A model generated the notes under the pieces. That model worked only from the letters and a program-made list of their open reading frames with translations. It did not search any database and was not told where the DNA came from. DNA of 64,000 nt from an uncultured Draconibacterium sp. GTDB lineage: Bacteria > Bacteroidota > Bacteroidia > Bacteroidales > Prolixibacteraceae. A program made the position numbers and the translations under genes. Within the stretch, counting starts at the first letter, position 1. The number at the start of each line of letters is the position of its first letter. The stretch covers positions 573,501 through 637,500 of the forward strand of contig NZ_OY771647.1 in assembly GCF_963674925.1 (NCBI RefSeq). Direction: 5' to 3'. Positions 9,509 to 19,260 of this stretch are shown here, piece by piece.

Positions 9509-12500
9509 ATGAAGAAGATAGTTGAACTATTTGTAAAATTTCCGTTTTACGCCAACCTGATCCTGCTTTTCCTTATCGTAGTGGGTAGCTTAAGTTTTCT
9601 TTCGATGAAGAAATCTTTCTTCCCCGAGCGCGAATCGCATATGATCACCGTTCGTGTAGCTTATCCGGGTGCATCACCGGTTGAGATGGAAGAAGGGGTT
9701 ACCTCCAGGATCGAGGAAGCAGTGAGAGCTATTCCCGGTATTTACGAGATCAATTCGGTATCGGCAGAAAACAGTGCCAGCATACGAATTGAAATTCAGC
9801 CCGGATATGATATTGACGAAGCACTTATTGAAGTAAAAAACGCCGTTGATGGAGTTTCGGCCTTACCAACAGCAGCCGAACGCCCCATTGTGGCCAAAAC
9901 GCGTACTACATCGCCGGCCGCACGTTTGCTGGTTACCGGCGACGTTGATTTAATGACACTAAAATCGTACGCCCAGCAGGTGGAAGAAGATTTCCTTGGA
10001 TCGGGAATTATGAGCCAGGTTACCATTTCGGGTTTCCCAAGCCTCGAAATTTCTGTCGAAGCCGAGGAGGAAGACTTGCTGCGCTACGGACTAACTTTTA
10101 ACGATTTACAAAGTGCCATTACCAATAACAACCGTGATGTTTCGGGCGGACAGCTAAGATCGAAAGATGAAGAGCTATTGATTCGTTTGCGCTCGCGGAG
10201 TGCTGATCCTAATAAAATTGGCAACATTATTTTGCGTGCCAATCCCGATGGTAGCGTGCTTCGCATTAACGATATTGCCACGGTAAAAATGAAATTCTCG
10301 GATGTGCCCAACAAAGCACTGGAGAGAGGAAATCCGCTGATCAACATCAACGTAATGAAGCTGATTACGGAAGACCTTGACGAGATTGATCAATATGTAC
10401 AAAAATATGTTGCCGATTTTAATTCGCAAACGCATGGCGTTAAATTAATCTACTCGCGTTCGTATCTCGAATTGTTAAAATCGCGTCTCGATCTTCTGTA
10501 CAGTAATGGTGGAATGGGATTAATTCTTGTGGTTCTTATCCTTGGAATCATGCTCAGCACACGCCTTTCGTTATGGGTTGCCTGGGGAATTCCGGCTTCG
10601 TTCCTGGGTATGTTTATTGCTGCGAATATAATTGGTGTTACCATTAATATGATGTCGCTTTTTGGAATGATCCTGGTTATCGGTATTCTGGTTGACGATG
10701 GAATTGTAATCGGGGAAAATATCTTCCAGCATTTCGAACGGGGGAAAAGCCCCATGCGGGCTGCCGTTGACGGTACCGTGGAAGTTATTCCGGCTGTAAC
10801 CTCATCGGTATTAACTACCGTTGTTGCTTTCTCGCCGCTGCTGTTTATTACAGGCCGCATGGAAATGATGTACGAAATGGCAATTATCGTTACCGCCAGT
10901 TTGCTTATTTCTTTATTAGAGGCATTCCTTGTTCTTCCGGCTCACCTTGGAAACGAAAAGGTACTCAACCGAAAAACACTTCACCGTAAGGCAAAAGGAT
11001 TACGAAAATATACCGAAGGGTTTTTTACCTGGCTGCGCGATTATGCGTACGACCGTGTTATTAAACTGGTATTGGAATGGCGTTACATTGTTTTGGGTAT
11101 TCCGGTGGCAATGATTGTAATTACAATTGGATTGGTTGGTGGACAGCTGATTAAAACAACTTTCTTCCCGCGTATGGAATTTGATTCGTTTAACATTAAC
11201 ATTGCTTTTACACCCGGTTCCGGAGAACGCCAGACCATGGAATATCTGGAGCGCTTTGATAGTATTGTGTGGTTGGTTAACGAGGAGATGATGGAAGAAT
11301 ATAATGATACAATTCCAATTATCGAAAACAGTATAATTAATCTCGGTTCTGCTTTTAGCCGCGAAGAAAGTGGTGCACACTGCGGAAATATTGATGTTTC
11401 TCCACGAAACTCCGAAGAAACCGGAATAAGCTCATTTGAAATTATCCGTCGTTTAAACAAGAAAATCGGAAATGTTCCCGAAGCCGAAAAATTTACCATA
11501 GGTGCAAGAGGCCGTTTTGGCGACCCGGTTTCCATCGGCTTAATGTCGAGAAATACCGAAGAGCTGGAAGCGGCACGTGATTATCTGGTGGACCGACTGT
11601 TGCAATATCCGCAGTTAAAAGATGTGGTTAACACAAATGCCTTGGGTAAACAGGAAATTCTTTTGGAACTAAAACCAAAAGCTTACATGCTAGGCCTAAA
11701 CGAAACCTACATTGCCGGCCAGGTACGTCAGGCCTTTTACGGCGGACAGGCACAACGCCTGCAGGTAGGCCGCGACGAACTGCGTATTTGGGTACGTTAC
11801 CCCGCGGAAGGACGCGAACGCATCGGTCAATTGGAAAAAATGAAAGTTAAAACACCGCAAGGCGAATACCCGCTTATGGAACTGGTTGATTACGATATGA
11901 AACGTGGCCCCGTAAACATTAACCGCTTTAACGGGAAACGCGAAATCAGGGTAAATGCCGATATGGTTGATCCGGATGCTTCGGTTACCGAAACACTGGA
12001 TTTGATTAAAGCAGAAGTAATACCAGAGCTTGAAGTGCTTTACCCGGGAATTACGGTAATTTTCCAGGGGCAGCAACGCGAAAGTGAACGAAACATGAGC
12101 GATCTGGCTTTCCTTTTCCCAATGGCTTTCCTGGCAATTATCTTTATCCTCATGATCAGTTTCCGTTCGTTCGAGCAACCGATGATCATCATTATCATGA
12201 TCCCGATTTCAATACTGGGAGCTGTTTGGGGGCACGGTATCCACGGCAAACCGCTTTCAATTTTAAGTTTGTGGGGAATTGTGGCACTTACCGGTGTAAT
12301 TGTTAACGATGCGGTGGTATTTCTTTCCAAATATAACCTACTTATTAAAGAAGGATTAAAAGTAAAAGAGGCCATTCTTGAAGCCGGAAAATCACGGCTT
12401 CGTCCTATTATTTTAACAACGCTTACAACTGCTTTCGGACTATATCCGCTTATTCTTGAGAAAAGTTTCCAGGCGCAGTTCCTTATTCCAATGGCCATTT

Positions 12501-12718
12501 CGCTGGTTTATGGAGTTGCTTTCGGAACCCTGTTTATACTGCTGTTCTTCCCGGCACTTATTTTGGTGCTGAACGATATCCGGAAATTTGTTCGCGAACA
12601 GTGGTACGGAAGAACATTTGAACGCGAGCACGTGGAAATTGCATGGCAAAATGCACAACGTAAAATCGACAACAGCATTTATCACGAAGAAGATGAGGAG
12701 GAGGACACCAATGAATAA
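9509..12718 (+). CDS. RND-family efflux transporter permease
   Basis: 1069 residues, the expected length for an AcrB/MexB-like pump. TM1 is at residues 11-30; the first periplasmic porter loop starts VAYPGASPVEMEEGVTSRIEEAV; a block of TM helices around residues 335-480 contains GILVDDGIVIGENIFQH, the family's TM4 motif carrying the paired Asp of the proton relay, and a second block lies at about 860-1040 (VALTGVIVNDAVVFLSKYN). It uses the proton motive force to export hydrophobic compounds across both membranes with its adaptor and TolC partner. Preceded by a purine-rich AAAAAGGAGA, a relatively clear ribosome site for this phylum. Confidence 0.95.
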   Translation: MKKIVELFVKFPFYANLILLFLIVVGSLSFLSMKKSFFPERESHMITVRVAYPGASPVEMEEGVTSRIEEAVRAIPGIYEINSVSAENSASIRIEIQPGYDIDEALIEVKNAVDGVSALPTAAERPIVAKTRTTSPAARLLVTGDVDLMTLKSYAQQVEEDFLGSGIMSQVTISGFPSLEISVEAEEEDLLRYGLTFNDLQSAITNNNRDVSGGQLRSKDEELLIRLRSRSADPNKIGNIILRANPDGSVLRINDIATVKMKFSDVPNKALERGNPLININVMKLITEDLDEIDQYVQKYVADFNSQTHGVKLIYSRSYLELLKSRLDLLYSNGGMGLILVVLILGIMLSTRLSLWVAWGIPASFLGMFIAANIIGVTINMMSLFGMILVIGILVDDGIVIGENIFQHFERGKSPMRAAVDGTVEVIPAVTSSVLTTVVAFSPLLFITGRMEMMYEMAIIVTASLLISLLEAFLVLPAHLGNEKVLNRKTLHRKAKGLRKYTEGFFTWLRDYAYDRVIKLVLEWRYIVLGIPVAMIVITIGLVGGQLIKTTFFPRMEFDSFNINIAFTPGSGERQTMEYLERFDSIVWLVNEEMMEEYNDTIPIIENSIINLGSAFSREESGAHCGNIDVSPRNSEETGISSFEIIRRLNKKIGNVPEAEKFTIGARGRFGDPVSIGLMSRNTEELEAARDYLVDRLLQYPQLKDVVNTNALGKQEILLELKPKAYMLGLNETYIAGQVRQAFYGGQAQRLQVGRDELRIWVRYPAEGRERIGQLEKMKVKTPQGEYPLMELVDYDMKRGPVNINRFNGKREIRVNADMVDPDASVTETLDLIKAEVIPELEVLYPGITVIFQGQQRESERNMSDLAFLFPMAFLAIIFILMISFRSFEQPMIIIIMIPISILGAVWGHGIHGKPLSILSLWGIVALTGVIVNDAVVFLSKYNLLIKEGLKVKEAILEAGKSRLRPIILTTLTTAFGLYPLILEKSFQAQFLIPMAISLVYGVAFGTLFILLFFPALILVLNDIRKFVREQWYGRTFEREHVEIAWQNAQRKIDNSIYHEEDEEEDTNE

Positions 12719-14000
12719 GATAGTAACTCTATTACTGATAATGGCTACGGGCTTGTTTGCGCAGGCCCAGCAGCCACTTACACTTACCGACGCCATTACC
12801 AAGGCGTTGGAAAATAACTACGATATTGTAATTGCCAAAGAAAACCAACGGGTTGCCGAGATTGAAAACAACTGGGGAACGGCCGGCCGCTATCCTTACA
12901 TCAACCTTTCGCTGGGCGACAATAATTCGCTACGGGTAGTTGATGGCGACAACACCACCTCAATAGGATTAACGGGCGGTGCATCGGTAAACTGGACAAT
13001 TTTTGATGGATTTTCGGTGAGTATTACCAAAACCCGCTTGGAGGAATTGGAGAACCTGTCGAAAAACAATACGGCAGTTATGGTTGAAGGGACTATTCAA
13101 TCGGTAATTTTGGCCTATTACGATGTTTTGCTACAAAAAGAAATACTGGCCACTTATAACGAAGTAATGGCACTTTCGCAAGATCGTTTTCAGAAAACCG
13201 AGCAACAGAAAGAATACGGATCAGCAGTGACTTACGACGTTTTGCAGGCACAAAATGCCTACCTGGCCGACCGCGCGAGTTATCTGTTACAGGAAGTAGC
13301 TTACAAAAACTCGAAACGAAATCTGGCTTATTTAATGGCCGAAAAAGAAGCCGTTGACTACGAATACACCGATAAGTTCGAGGCCATTACAGAAGATTAC
13401 ACGCTGGCCGGTTTACGAGGACAAATGATTGAAAACAACAAGAGTTTGCAAAACCAGTACATCAACCAGCGCCTGCTTGAAAATGCTATTGCTTCGGCAA
13501 AAAGTTCTTTTTCTCCTTCATTGGGATTTACAGGTGGAGTAAGCGGATCACGTGCCGGAAACAAAGTTGGCGACATGGATATGGATTGGGCAAACTCGGC
13601 AAACTTTTACGGTAACTTTACCCTTAGCTGGAACTTGTTTAGCGGCGGAAACCGGAAGCGGGCATTACAAATTGCCGAAATCGACAGCGACATTGCCGAA
13701 ATTCAGCTGACCGACATGCAACACGATCTGGATAATAGCCTGGCCAATCTGTTCGAATTTTACCAGGTGCGTAAAGAGTTGCTGATGGTTGCCGACGAAA
13801 ACCTGCAGGCAGCCCAGCTAAACCTGCAAATTTCGCGCGATAAGTTTGAAGCAGGTGCCATCAACTCTTTCAACTTCCGCGATGTGCAGGAAATTTACCT
13901 CCGCGCTTCGCAGGGAAGATTGGAGGCGATCTATAATTTTATCAACGCACAAACCTCCTTATTACGCTTAACCGGTGTAATTGTACAGGAATACGAATAA
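12711..14000 (+). CDS. TolC-family outer-membrane efflux channel
   Basis: 429 residues from the ATG at 12711, chosen because it begins a signal peptide (MNKIVTLLLIMATGLFAQA) and follows GAGGAGGAGGAC; it overlaps the end of the pump gene by 8 nt. Two OEP repeats can be followed: PLTLTDAITKALENNYDIVIAKEN at the mature N-terminus and the second half from about residue 225, each with long alpha-helical hairpins (KTEQQKEYGSAVTYDVLQAQNAYLADRA; LNLQISRDKFEAGAINSFNFRDVQEIYL). Trimeric exit duct of the tripartite pump. A hairpin terminator follows 10 nt after the stop. Confidence 0.92.
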   Translation: MNKIVTLLLIMATGLFAQAQQPLTLTDAITKALENNYDIVIAKENQRVAEIENNWGTAGRYPYINLSLGDNNSLRVVDGDNTTSIGLTGGASVNWTIFDGFSVSITKTRLEELENLSKNNTAVMVEGTIQSVILAYYDVLLQKEILATYNEVMALSQDRFQKTEQQKEYGSAVTYDVLQAQNAYLADRASYLLQEVAYKNSKRNLAYLMAEKEAVDYEYTDKFEAITEDYTLAGLRGQMIENNKSLQNQYINQRLLENAIASAKSSFSPSLGFTGGVSGSRAGNKVGDMDMDWANSANFYGNFTLSWNLFSGGNRKRALQIAEIDSDIAEIQLTDMQHDLDNSLANLFEFYQVRKELLMVADENLQAAQLNLQISRDKFEAGAINSFNFRDVQEIYLRASQGRLEAIYNFINAQTSLLRLTGVIVQEYE

Positions 14001-14010
14001 ACAAAATGAT

Positions 14011-14042
14011 AACAGGCGGACAATAGTTCGCCTGTTCTTTTT
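14011..14042 (+). terminator. Rho-independent terminator of the RND operon
   Basis: An 11-bp stem (left arm AACAGGCGGAC, right arm GTTCGCCTGTT, one G-T pair) around an AATA loop, followed by CTTTTT. It starts 10 nt after the TolC-family gene. Confidence 0.85.
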
Positions 14043-14313
14043 CCGAATTCAGACTACCCGTTTCCCCCCGATTGATTTTCAATAAAATTTTGCCCTTACA
14101 ACACAAAAATGAGCGAAATACTAATTGATAGCTGCCAATTAATCATTCGTCACTACTTCACAATCTAAATCAGTACACATTTGTCGCATAAAAATCATGT
14201 TAAACACTAAATTTATTGCGATGAAACGAGTAAGTAAGATTTCTACACCCAAGGGAGTGATTAAAAGAAGTGAGTTACATACGATACCGCTAAAAACAAA
14301 CAATTTTAATCGT
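14043..14313. other. Intergenic leader region before the LytS-type kinase
   Basis: 271 bases without a supported gene. A 19-codon ATG frame at 14109 is present but has no supporting feature, and the in-frame extension of the kinase (from 14197) would put a basic, non-hydrophobic 39-residue tail before an otherwise clear signal peptide. Probably promoter and leader; no exact TAnnTTTG box was found. Confidence 0.4.
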
Positions 14314-17049
14314 ATGAAAAAAATCAGCTTAGCCCTAATTTTTACCTGCATTTGTTTTCAAATGCTTTTTTCGAACAACATTGAAAATGATGAACCCGCT
14401 CAATTGAAAAAAGGGGATTGGTTTACAATTGAATTTGCCAACCGCCTTGAAGATTATACTGCACCTGTTGATACAATCGATTACTGTGCTCCGATTGATC
14501 TAAAACAACTGGTGCTGAAATGTGAGGTACTCGAAAAGTCGAATAAAAACCTGCGCCTGGATTTTCGATTAGAAAGAGTACTCGACCTTAAAAAGGATGG
14601 TAGATATTACGATTCATATTTTCAAAACGATATTAAAGAACAAAATAAACCTGCTCTTCAGGATATTGTTTTCGAAGTAAATATTGATTTGGTAAGTGAT
14701 TTTATTCAGTTTTTAAATTCTGCAGCAATAGATTCTTCCCTGTATAACTATGCAACGTTTTCACGAGAGGTGAATATTAAAGGTGGATCTATGTCGTCTA
14801 CTGAATATGGCGAAACAATTGATTTAAAATTTGTGCAATTCATGATAGAAGATTATCTAAATGAGTGGCAAAAACAAAGCTACAAGCTTCCGCTTCTCTC
14901 GCATGGTGATATCGATGTTGCTGATTATAAAAAGTACCGCATATTAGAATCTGGCCTTCCGGTTGAGCATAATTTTCAGCTGGTCGTTAATATACCGGAT
15001 AGTTTAGCAGGTAAGGATTTGGAAATATATGAGACCAAATTAGTCCCTTTTCTTGAAAATTCTGAAAAAGAAATACATATTCAGAGCATGAACAAGGGAC
15101 TGAACTATCTAGACCTTTATTTGCCTGAGCAAAAGATACTTACACTCCGAAGTGGGACTATGGAAAAGAAATTTATTGCAACGCCCACTGATACGCTTCG
15201 GATTAATCTTGATGCAGTTAACAACAGCCTTGTGTCAAAATACCAGGGAGACCAGGAATATCTCTCCCTTTTGATTAAAGGACCCAAATATTATCGGGTT
15301 AATCCCGAGGGTTTGGAAAATATGAACTTGACAGATTCCGGCTTACAATTTCTGAATGAAGAAACGGCTCAATTAATTAACTCTTTGGATTCTTTTAAAC
15401 ACGTACTTACTGCGACCTTTTACAAGAAGCAGTTATTGTCTGTTTATTACAGCGTTGCATCCGGAGTTGTCAATTGGTGCGAGGACAATAAAATACGCTC
15501 CAACTACTCTGAACTTAGCAACTTGGTAGCTTTTCAAAATATTCATCCATTGTATGACTATATTTTTCACCCGGATTATTACAATTGGTATTTGAGGAGT
15601 GTAACTTACAATAGTTTTCGACCAGGGTACGAGTCTGTTTCTACAAATCAATGGTTTACCCGAAACTATAATTCAATTGAAGATTACAATGTTTATGACG
15701 TGCTTTACTGGGGATATCCGAAATATTCCACGCTAAAAAATATAGTGATTTCAGATTTAGAGCATAATGGAGTAAAATCTGCTCAGGAGAATTACGATAA
15801 ATTTCTGAGAAGTTGCAGTTATCCACCTTTTTTGAACGAAATTAAAGAAGTTTATGCACGCTATAAAAGACTCGAACCTAGCGAACCTATTGCTGGTCTT
15901 GGGCTGAATATTATAAAGAATAAACATTTTGATGGCAAGAATGAGAAATTTAGGTTGATCCTGTGTGCAGATGAAATAACCAGAAATACGGCAACCGGAT
16001 TGGGTTATAATATAGGAGATGCAGTTCAATCTTTTGATTTGAAGGACAAAGTTGAGCTTTATATTATTTCTGCAAAAGAGTTCGACCGGTCTGTTATGCA
16101 GAATATCCCTAATTCAGAAAATTTTGAAACTTTATACATAAACATGGGAGAATCTTACTCTTTGGTTTGGGAAGATCTGAATGTCCTCAGCATGTTCCCC
16201 GGCCGCCTTCTTATTATCTCTCCCGACGATAAAATTGTAGGCAGAAATATTATAGTGCCCTTGATTCGTAAAAGCATCGGGGAGTACATTGAAACCCAAA
16301 ACCAGCCGAAATCGCACGAAAACAGAAAGGCGGCGATATTGGGGGCGCTAACTGCGTTATTCGGGAGTGCGCTTGTTGCCTGGATGATCATAAAAATAAG
16401 CAGTCAACGAATAAAGAAACGGGAGTTGGCCCAAAGAAAGCTTTCGGAGCTGGAGTTGAAAGCAATACGGTCGCAAATGAATCCGCATTTTATTTTTAAT
16501 GCAATGGGCTCTATTCAAAACCTAATGAATCACAACCAAACCGAAAAGGCAAACCTGTATTTATCAAGCTTTGCCAAGCTAATGCGGATGGTGTTAAACA
16601 GCTCAAACAAAAAGCTGGTAAGCCTGGCCGATGAGCTGGAACTGATTCGTCTTTACCTTGAACTCGAACAACTCCGTGTTGATTTTCAGTTTAAAGTAGT
16701 AGTTGGCGAAAGCGTGAATCCTGAAACCGAAGAAATACCCGGGATGCTGTTGCAGCCCTTTGTTGAAAATGCCGTAATACACGGCATTACTCCAAAAGGT
16801 GAAGGAATAATCAATGTAGAGATTTTGAAATCAGATACAAACCTGATTTGTTCTATTTCCGACGACGGGGTGGGAATCGACCCGGCCAAAACAGGAAACG
16901 GAAATGGCCTGGCTATGAAGTTTGCCGAAAAGAGAGTTAATTTACTGAGTGAACAATTAAAAACCCGGATGAAACTGGACGTCGAAAACCGTAGTGTTTC
17001 GGAAGGTAAAAGCGGAACAAAAGTTACCCTTATAATTCCTGTTGAATAA
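14314..17049 (+). CDS. LytS/YehU-type sensor histidine kinase with a very large extracytoplasmic sensor
   Basis: 911 residues from the ATG at 14314, which opens a signal-anchor (MKKISLALIFTCICFQMLFS). Residues 22-670 form a long extracytoplasmic region without a family I can name. Its last 150 residues (FRLILCADEITRN...LYIISAKEFDRS...LLIISPDDKIVG) read like a thioredoxin-fold domain of the TlpA type but without a CxxC. A second membrane helix lies near 674-693 (AAILGALTALFGSALVAWMII). The cytoplasmic part is a His_kinase (PF06580) domain with QMNPHFIFN (His725) and an ATPase domain with PFVENAVIHG and DDGVGI. Its stop overlaps the regulator start (TAATG), so the two form a pair. Signal unknown. 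Confidence 0.9.
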   Translation: MKKISLALIFTCICFQMLFSNNIENDEPAQLKKGDWFTIEFANRLEDYTAPVDTIDYCAPIDLKQLVLKCEVLEKSNKNLRLDFRLERVLDLKKDGRYYDSYFQNDIKEQNKPALQDIVFEVNIDLVSDFIQFLNSAAIDSSLYNYATFSREVNIKGGSMSSTEYGETIDLKFVQFMIEDYLNEWQKQSYKLPLLSHGDIDVADYKKYRILESGLPVEHNFQLVVNIPDSLAGKDLEIYETKLVPFLENSEKEIHIQSMNKGLNYLDLYLPEQKILTLRSGTMEKKFIATPTDTLRINLDAVNNSLVSKYQGDQEYLSLLIKGPKYYRVNPEGLENMNLTDSGLQFLNEETAQLINSLDSFKHVLTATFYKKQLLSVYYSVASGVVNWCEDNKIRSNYSELSNLVAFQNIHPLYDYIFHPDYYNWYLRSVTYNSFRPGYESVSTNQWFTRNYNSIEDYNVYDVLYWGYPKYSTLKNIVISDLEHNGVKSAQENYDKFLRSCSYPPFLNEIKEVYARYKRLEPSEPIAGLGLNIIKNKHFDGKNEKFRLILCADEITRNTATGLGYNIGDAVQSFDLKDKVELYIISAKEFDRSVMQNIPNSENFETLYINMGESYSLVWEDLNVLSMFPGRLLIISPDDKIVGRNIIVPLIRKSIGEYIETQNQPKSHENRKAAILGALTALFGSALVAWMIIKISSQRIKKRELAQRKLSELELKAIRSQMNPHFIFNAMGSIQNLMNHNQTEKANLYLSSFAKLMRMVLNSSNKKLVSLADELELIRLYLELEQLRVDFQFKVVVGESVNPETEEIPGMLLQPFVENAVIHGITPKGEGIINVEILKSDTNLICSISDDGVGIDPAKTGNGNGLAMKFAEKRVNLLSEQLKTRMKLDVENRSVSEGKSGTKVTLIIPVE

Positions 17050-17801
17050 TGAAGATACGAGCAATAATAGTAGAAGACGAAAAAAGCAACCGCGAAAACC
17101 TCGCAAAAATTTTAGGTGAATATTGCAGCAGTGTGGAAATTGTGGCATTGTGCAGTTCTGCCATTGAAGGAAGAAAAGCAATCAGCGAACTTCAGCCCGA
17201 TTTGGTTTTTCTTGATATTGAAATGCCCGGAGGGAATGGTTTTTCTATGCTCGAAAGTTTGGCGCAGATTAATTTTGAAGTGATTTTTGTAACCGCATTC
17301 GACCATTACGGAATTAAGGCAGTTAAATTTTGTGCCCTCGATTACTTGCTTAAACCAATAGATCTGCTGGAACTAACCCATGCGGTTGAGAAAGTGGAGC
17401 AACGCCTGGCAGAGAAAAGCGAAAACCTGCGTATGAAAACCATGCTCAGCAATCAGAAAAGTGAACTGACCAATCCCAAAATTGCCATTCCGCTTTCCGA
17501 TAAAATCGAATTTGTCGAAATATCTTCTATCGTTCGTTGTGAAGGAGATGGAAATTACACCAACTTTTTCTTGAAAAACGGAGATAAAATAATTGCCTCT
17601 AAAACGCTCAAAGAATTTGATGAGCTGCTGAGCGACTATAACTTTCTTCGCGTTCACCAATCGCACCTGATTAATCTCAACGAAGTGAAATCATACATCA
17701 AAACCGACGGTGGTTTCATTAAAATGAACGACGGTTCGTCGGTGAGTATATCGCGCCAAAGAAGAGAAATGGTGTTGGGTGTTTTGAAGGGTATTAAGTA
17801 A
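17049..17801 (+). CDS. LytTR-family response regulator
   Basis: 250 residues. Receiver domain at 1-120 with the acidic pocket EDE (9-11), phosphoacceptor Asp56 in LVFLDIEMPGGNG, Thr in FVTAFD and Lys in YLLKPID. A linker is followed by a LytTR DNA-binding domain (about 150-248: VEISSIVRCEGDGNYTNFFLKNGDKIIASKTLKEFDELL, FLRVHQSHLINLNEVKSY). Coupled to the kinase upstream by a one-base overlap. No target promoter is evident locally; the next gene is on the opposite strand, 8 nt away. Confidence 0.95.
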   Translation: MKIRAIIVEDEKSNRENLAKILGEYCSSVEIVALCSSAIEGRKAISELQPDLVFLDIEMPGGNGFSMLESLAQINFEVIFVTAFDHYGIKAVKFCALDYLLKPIDLLELTHAVEKVEQRLAEKSENLRMKTMLSNQKSELTNPKIAIPLSDKIEFVEISSIVRCEGDGNYTNFFLKNGDKIIASKTLKEFDELLSDYNFLRVHQSHLINLNEVKSYIKTDGGFIKMNDGSSVSISRQRREMVLGVLKGIK

Positions 17802-17809
17802 AAGTAAGC

Positions 17810-18817
17810 TTACATTTGTCGAATCATTTCCCAGGTTGATCTCTCAACCGTAATCCCGTGTTTTAAATTCTCGTTTCGGGTAGCGATAACCCGTTCGCCC
17901 GGATAACGAATTTGTGTACCGTCAGTAATTTTCGATGAGGCTTTAAAATCATCAATTATCGCAGAAATCGTATTTTCAATGGAGGGATAATTCTTTAGTT
18001 TCTTCAAGTCAATGGCTATAAAAACCTGCGAAACACCGTGCTCTTTTTCTCTTTTGCTTAATTCACTGGTAGATAATCCTGCGGAAAGAATGGTTGCTAA
18101 TATATCGAGCAACAAGGATAATCCTGCGCCTTTCCAATAACCAATTGGCAGGCCTCGCATCGTTTCAAGAATTTCTTCCGGTTTATTTGTTAGCTCATCG
18201 TTTTTATTAAAACCTCCTGCAAAAGGAAGGTCTTTCCCTTCTACTTTAAATGCCTCAATTTTTCCATACGAGAATTGTGTCATAGCCATATCCAGAACAA
18301 TGGCTTCATCTCCAAAAGGAACAGCAAAAACGAGGGGATTATTCCCAAGCCTGCTTTCTTTTGCTCCCCATGCCGGCATATTTTTCTCCGTATTGGTCCA
18401 GCCTATAAAAACATACCCCTTTCTGGCAGCCTGCCAGCCATAAGTTCCGCCACGCATCCAATGATTGGTGTTGGCAATCGCAACGCATCCAATCCCATTT
18501 TCCGAAGCCAGTTTCATTGCCTGCCTTGTGCAAAACTCTGCATTTAGAGGACCGGGACCGAGATTTCCGTTCCACTGTTCAATGGCTCCTGCGCTATTAA
18601 CTTTTTCAGGTTCAGCATCCGGTTTTATAAATCCCTTTTTCAGGTATTCCACAAAACGTGGAAACCGGTTAACGCCGTGCGAATAAATACCCTCAATACT
18701 ATTTGTAGCGAATATTTCTGCACACCTTTCGGCCTTTTCTTCTGTAAAATTATTCTGAAGTAAAATCCGTTTGAACACTGACTTCATTTCAGAATACGAA
18801 ACCCTTATTGTATTCAT
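17810..18817 (-). CDS. Ldh-family oxidoreductase, probable 2,3-diketo-L-gulonate dehydrogenase-like
   Basis: 335 residues of the malate/L-lactate dehydrogenase (Ldh_2) family, whose NAD(P)H fold is distinct from Rossmann enzymes. The strings IYSHGVNRFPRFVEYL (catalytic His near 44), GAIEQW, NTNHWMRGGTYGWQAA, WGAKESRLGNNPL and GYWKGAGLSLLLD closely resemble E. coli YiaK/DlgD, which reduces 2,3-diketo-L-gulonate. The assignment of family is strong; the exact substrate is inference because no other ascorbate/xylulose pathway gene is nearby. It directly follows a MazG-like gene (stop and start adjoin with no gap), so they are co-transcribed. Confidence 0.85.
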   Translation of the reverse strand: MNTIRVSYSEMKSVFKRILLQNNFTEEKAERCAEIFATNSIEGIYSHGVNRFPRFVEYLKKGFIKPDAEPEKVNSAGAIEQWNGNLGPGPLNAEFCTRQAMKLASENGIGCVAIANTNHWMRGGTYGWQAARKGYVFIGWTNTEKNMPAWGAKESRLGNNPLVFAVPFGDEAIVLDMAMTQFSYGKIEAFKVEGKDLPFAGGFNKNDELTNKPEEILETMRGLPIGYWKGAGLSLLLDILATILSAGLSTSELSKREKEHGVSQVFIAIDLKKLKNYPSIENTISAIIDDFKASSKITDGTQIRYPGERVIATRNENLKHGITVERSTWEMIRQM

Positions 18818-19141
18818 TTAAATAGATTTCCAGGTTCGTTGTTTGTTCTTTTCCTCTTTGCTACGAAAAGCCTCTTCCAAATCAATTCCTTTCCGGTTTG
18901 CAATGGCACAGAGATAAATGAAAATATCTGTTAGTTCGTCGCCTATTTCGCTAAAACTAGAGTTGGAGTCGATTAGCAAACCTTCGGTTTTTCGAACGGC
19001 TTTAAACAGTTCACCTACTTCTTCGCCCAGCAAAAGGCATTTGTCGATAACCGTTTGTGAGGCAAAGCCCCTTTCTGTTTCGAGTTCCGAAACGTATTGC
19101 TGAAAATTTTTCAGCGTAGGATTATTCTTTAATGTTGGCAT
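18818..19141 (-). CDS. MazG-like nucleotide pyrophosphohydrolase, copy 1
   Basis: 107 residues, one all-alpha NTP-PPase domain. Metal-binding acidic residues are visible in LLLGEEVGELFKAVRK (EExxE) and EIGDELTDIFIYLCAIANRKGI (ExxD). Family members hydrolyse non-canonical or excess (d)NTPs to NMP and pyrophosphate. A second, highly similar copy lies at 20584-20922 on the same strand on the other side of pfkA; the two share most of their residues with no gaps before the C-terminal tail. First gene of a two-gene unit with the dehydrogenase. Confidence 0.9.
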   Translation of the reverse strand: MPTLKNNPTLKNFQQYVSELETERGFASQTVIDKCLLLGEEVGELFKAVRKTEGLLIDSNSSFSEIGDELTDIFIYLCAIANRKGIDLEEAFRSKEEKNKQRTWKSI

Positions 19142-19211
19142 AAGATTTTTATTAAAAATAAGAAATCTTCAAATTATAGTACCAAGGTATATACTATTGT
19201 TGCAATATCTG

Positions 19212-19220
19212 TAATTTTGA
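19212..19220 (+). promoter_or_regulatory. Predicted -7 promoter element for pfkA
   Basis: TAATTTTGA fits TAnnTTTG and lies 41 nt before the pfkA ATG. The upstream half-site is not clear. Confidence 0.4.
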
Positions 19221-19260
19221 GGGCAGTTAAAAGAAGCAACTGTTTTAAAAGTATGAAAAT

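Noticed and set aside
10450..12498. Several 120-160-codon frames antisense to the RND pump
   Set aside because: Shadow frames of a strongly conserved gene; low-complexity composition and no recognisable family.
14109..14168. 19-codon ATG frame before the LytS kinase as a leader peptide
   Set aside because: No run of one amino acid, no terminator after it and no biosynthetic gene downstream.
19142..19180. AT-rich inverted repeat before MazG-like copy 1
   Set aside because: AAGATTTTTATT...AAGAAATCTT is imperfect and in very AT-rich DNA; likely chance.
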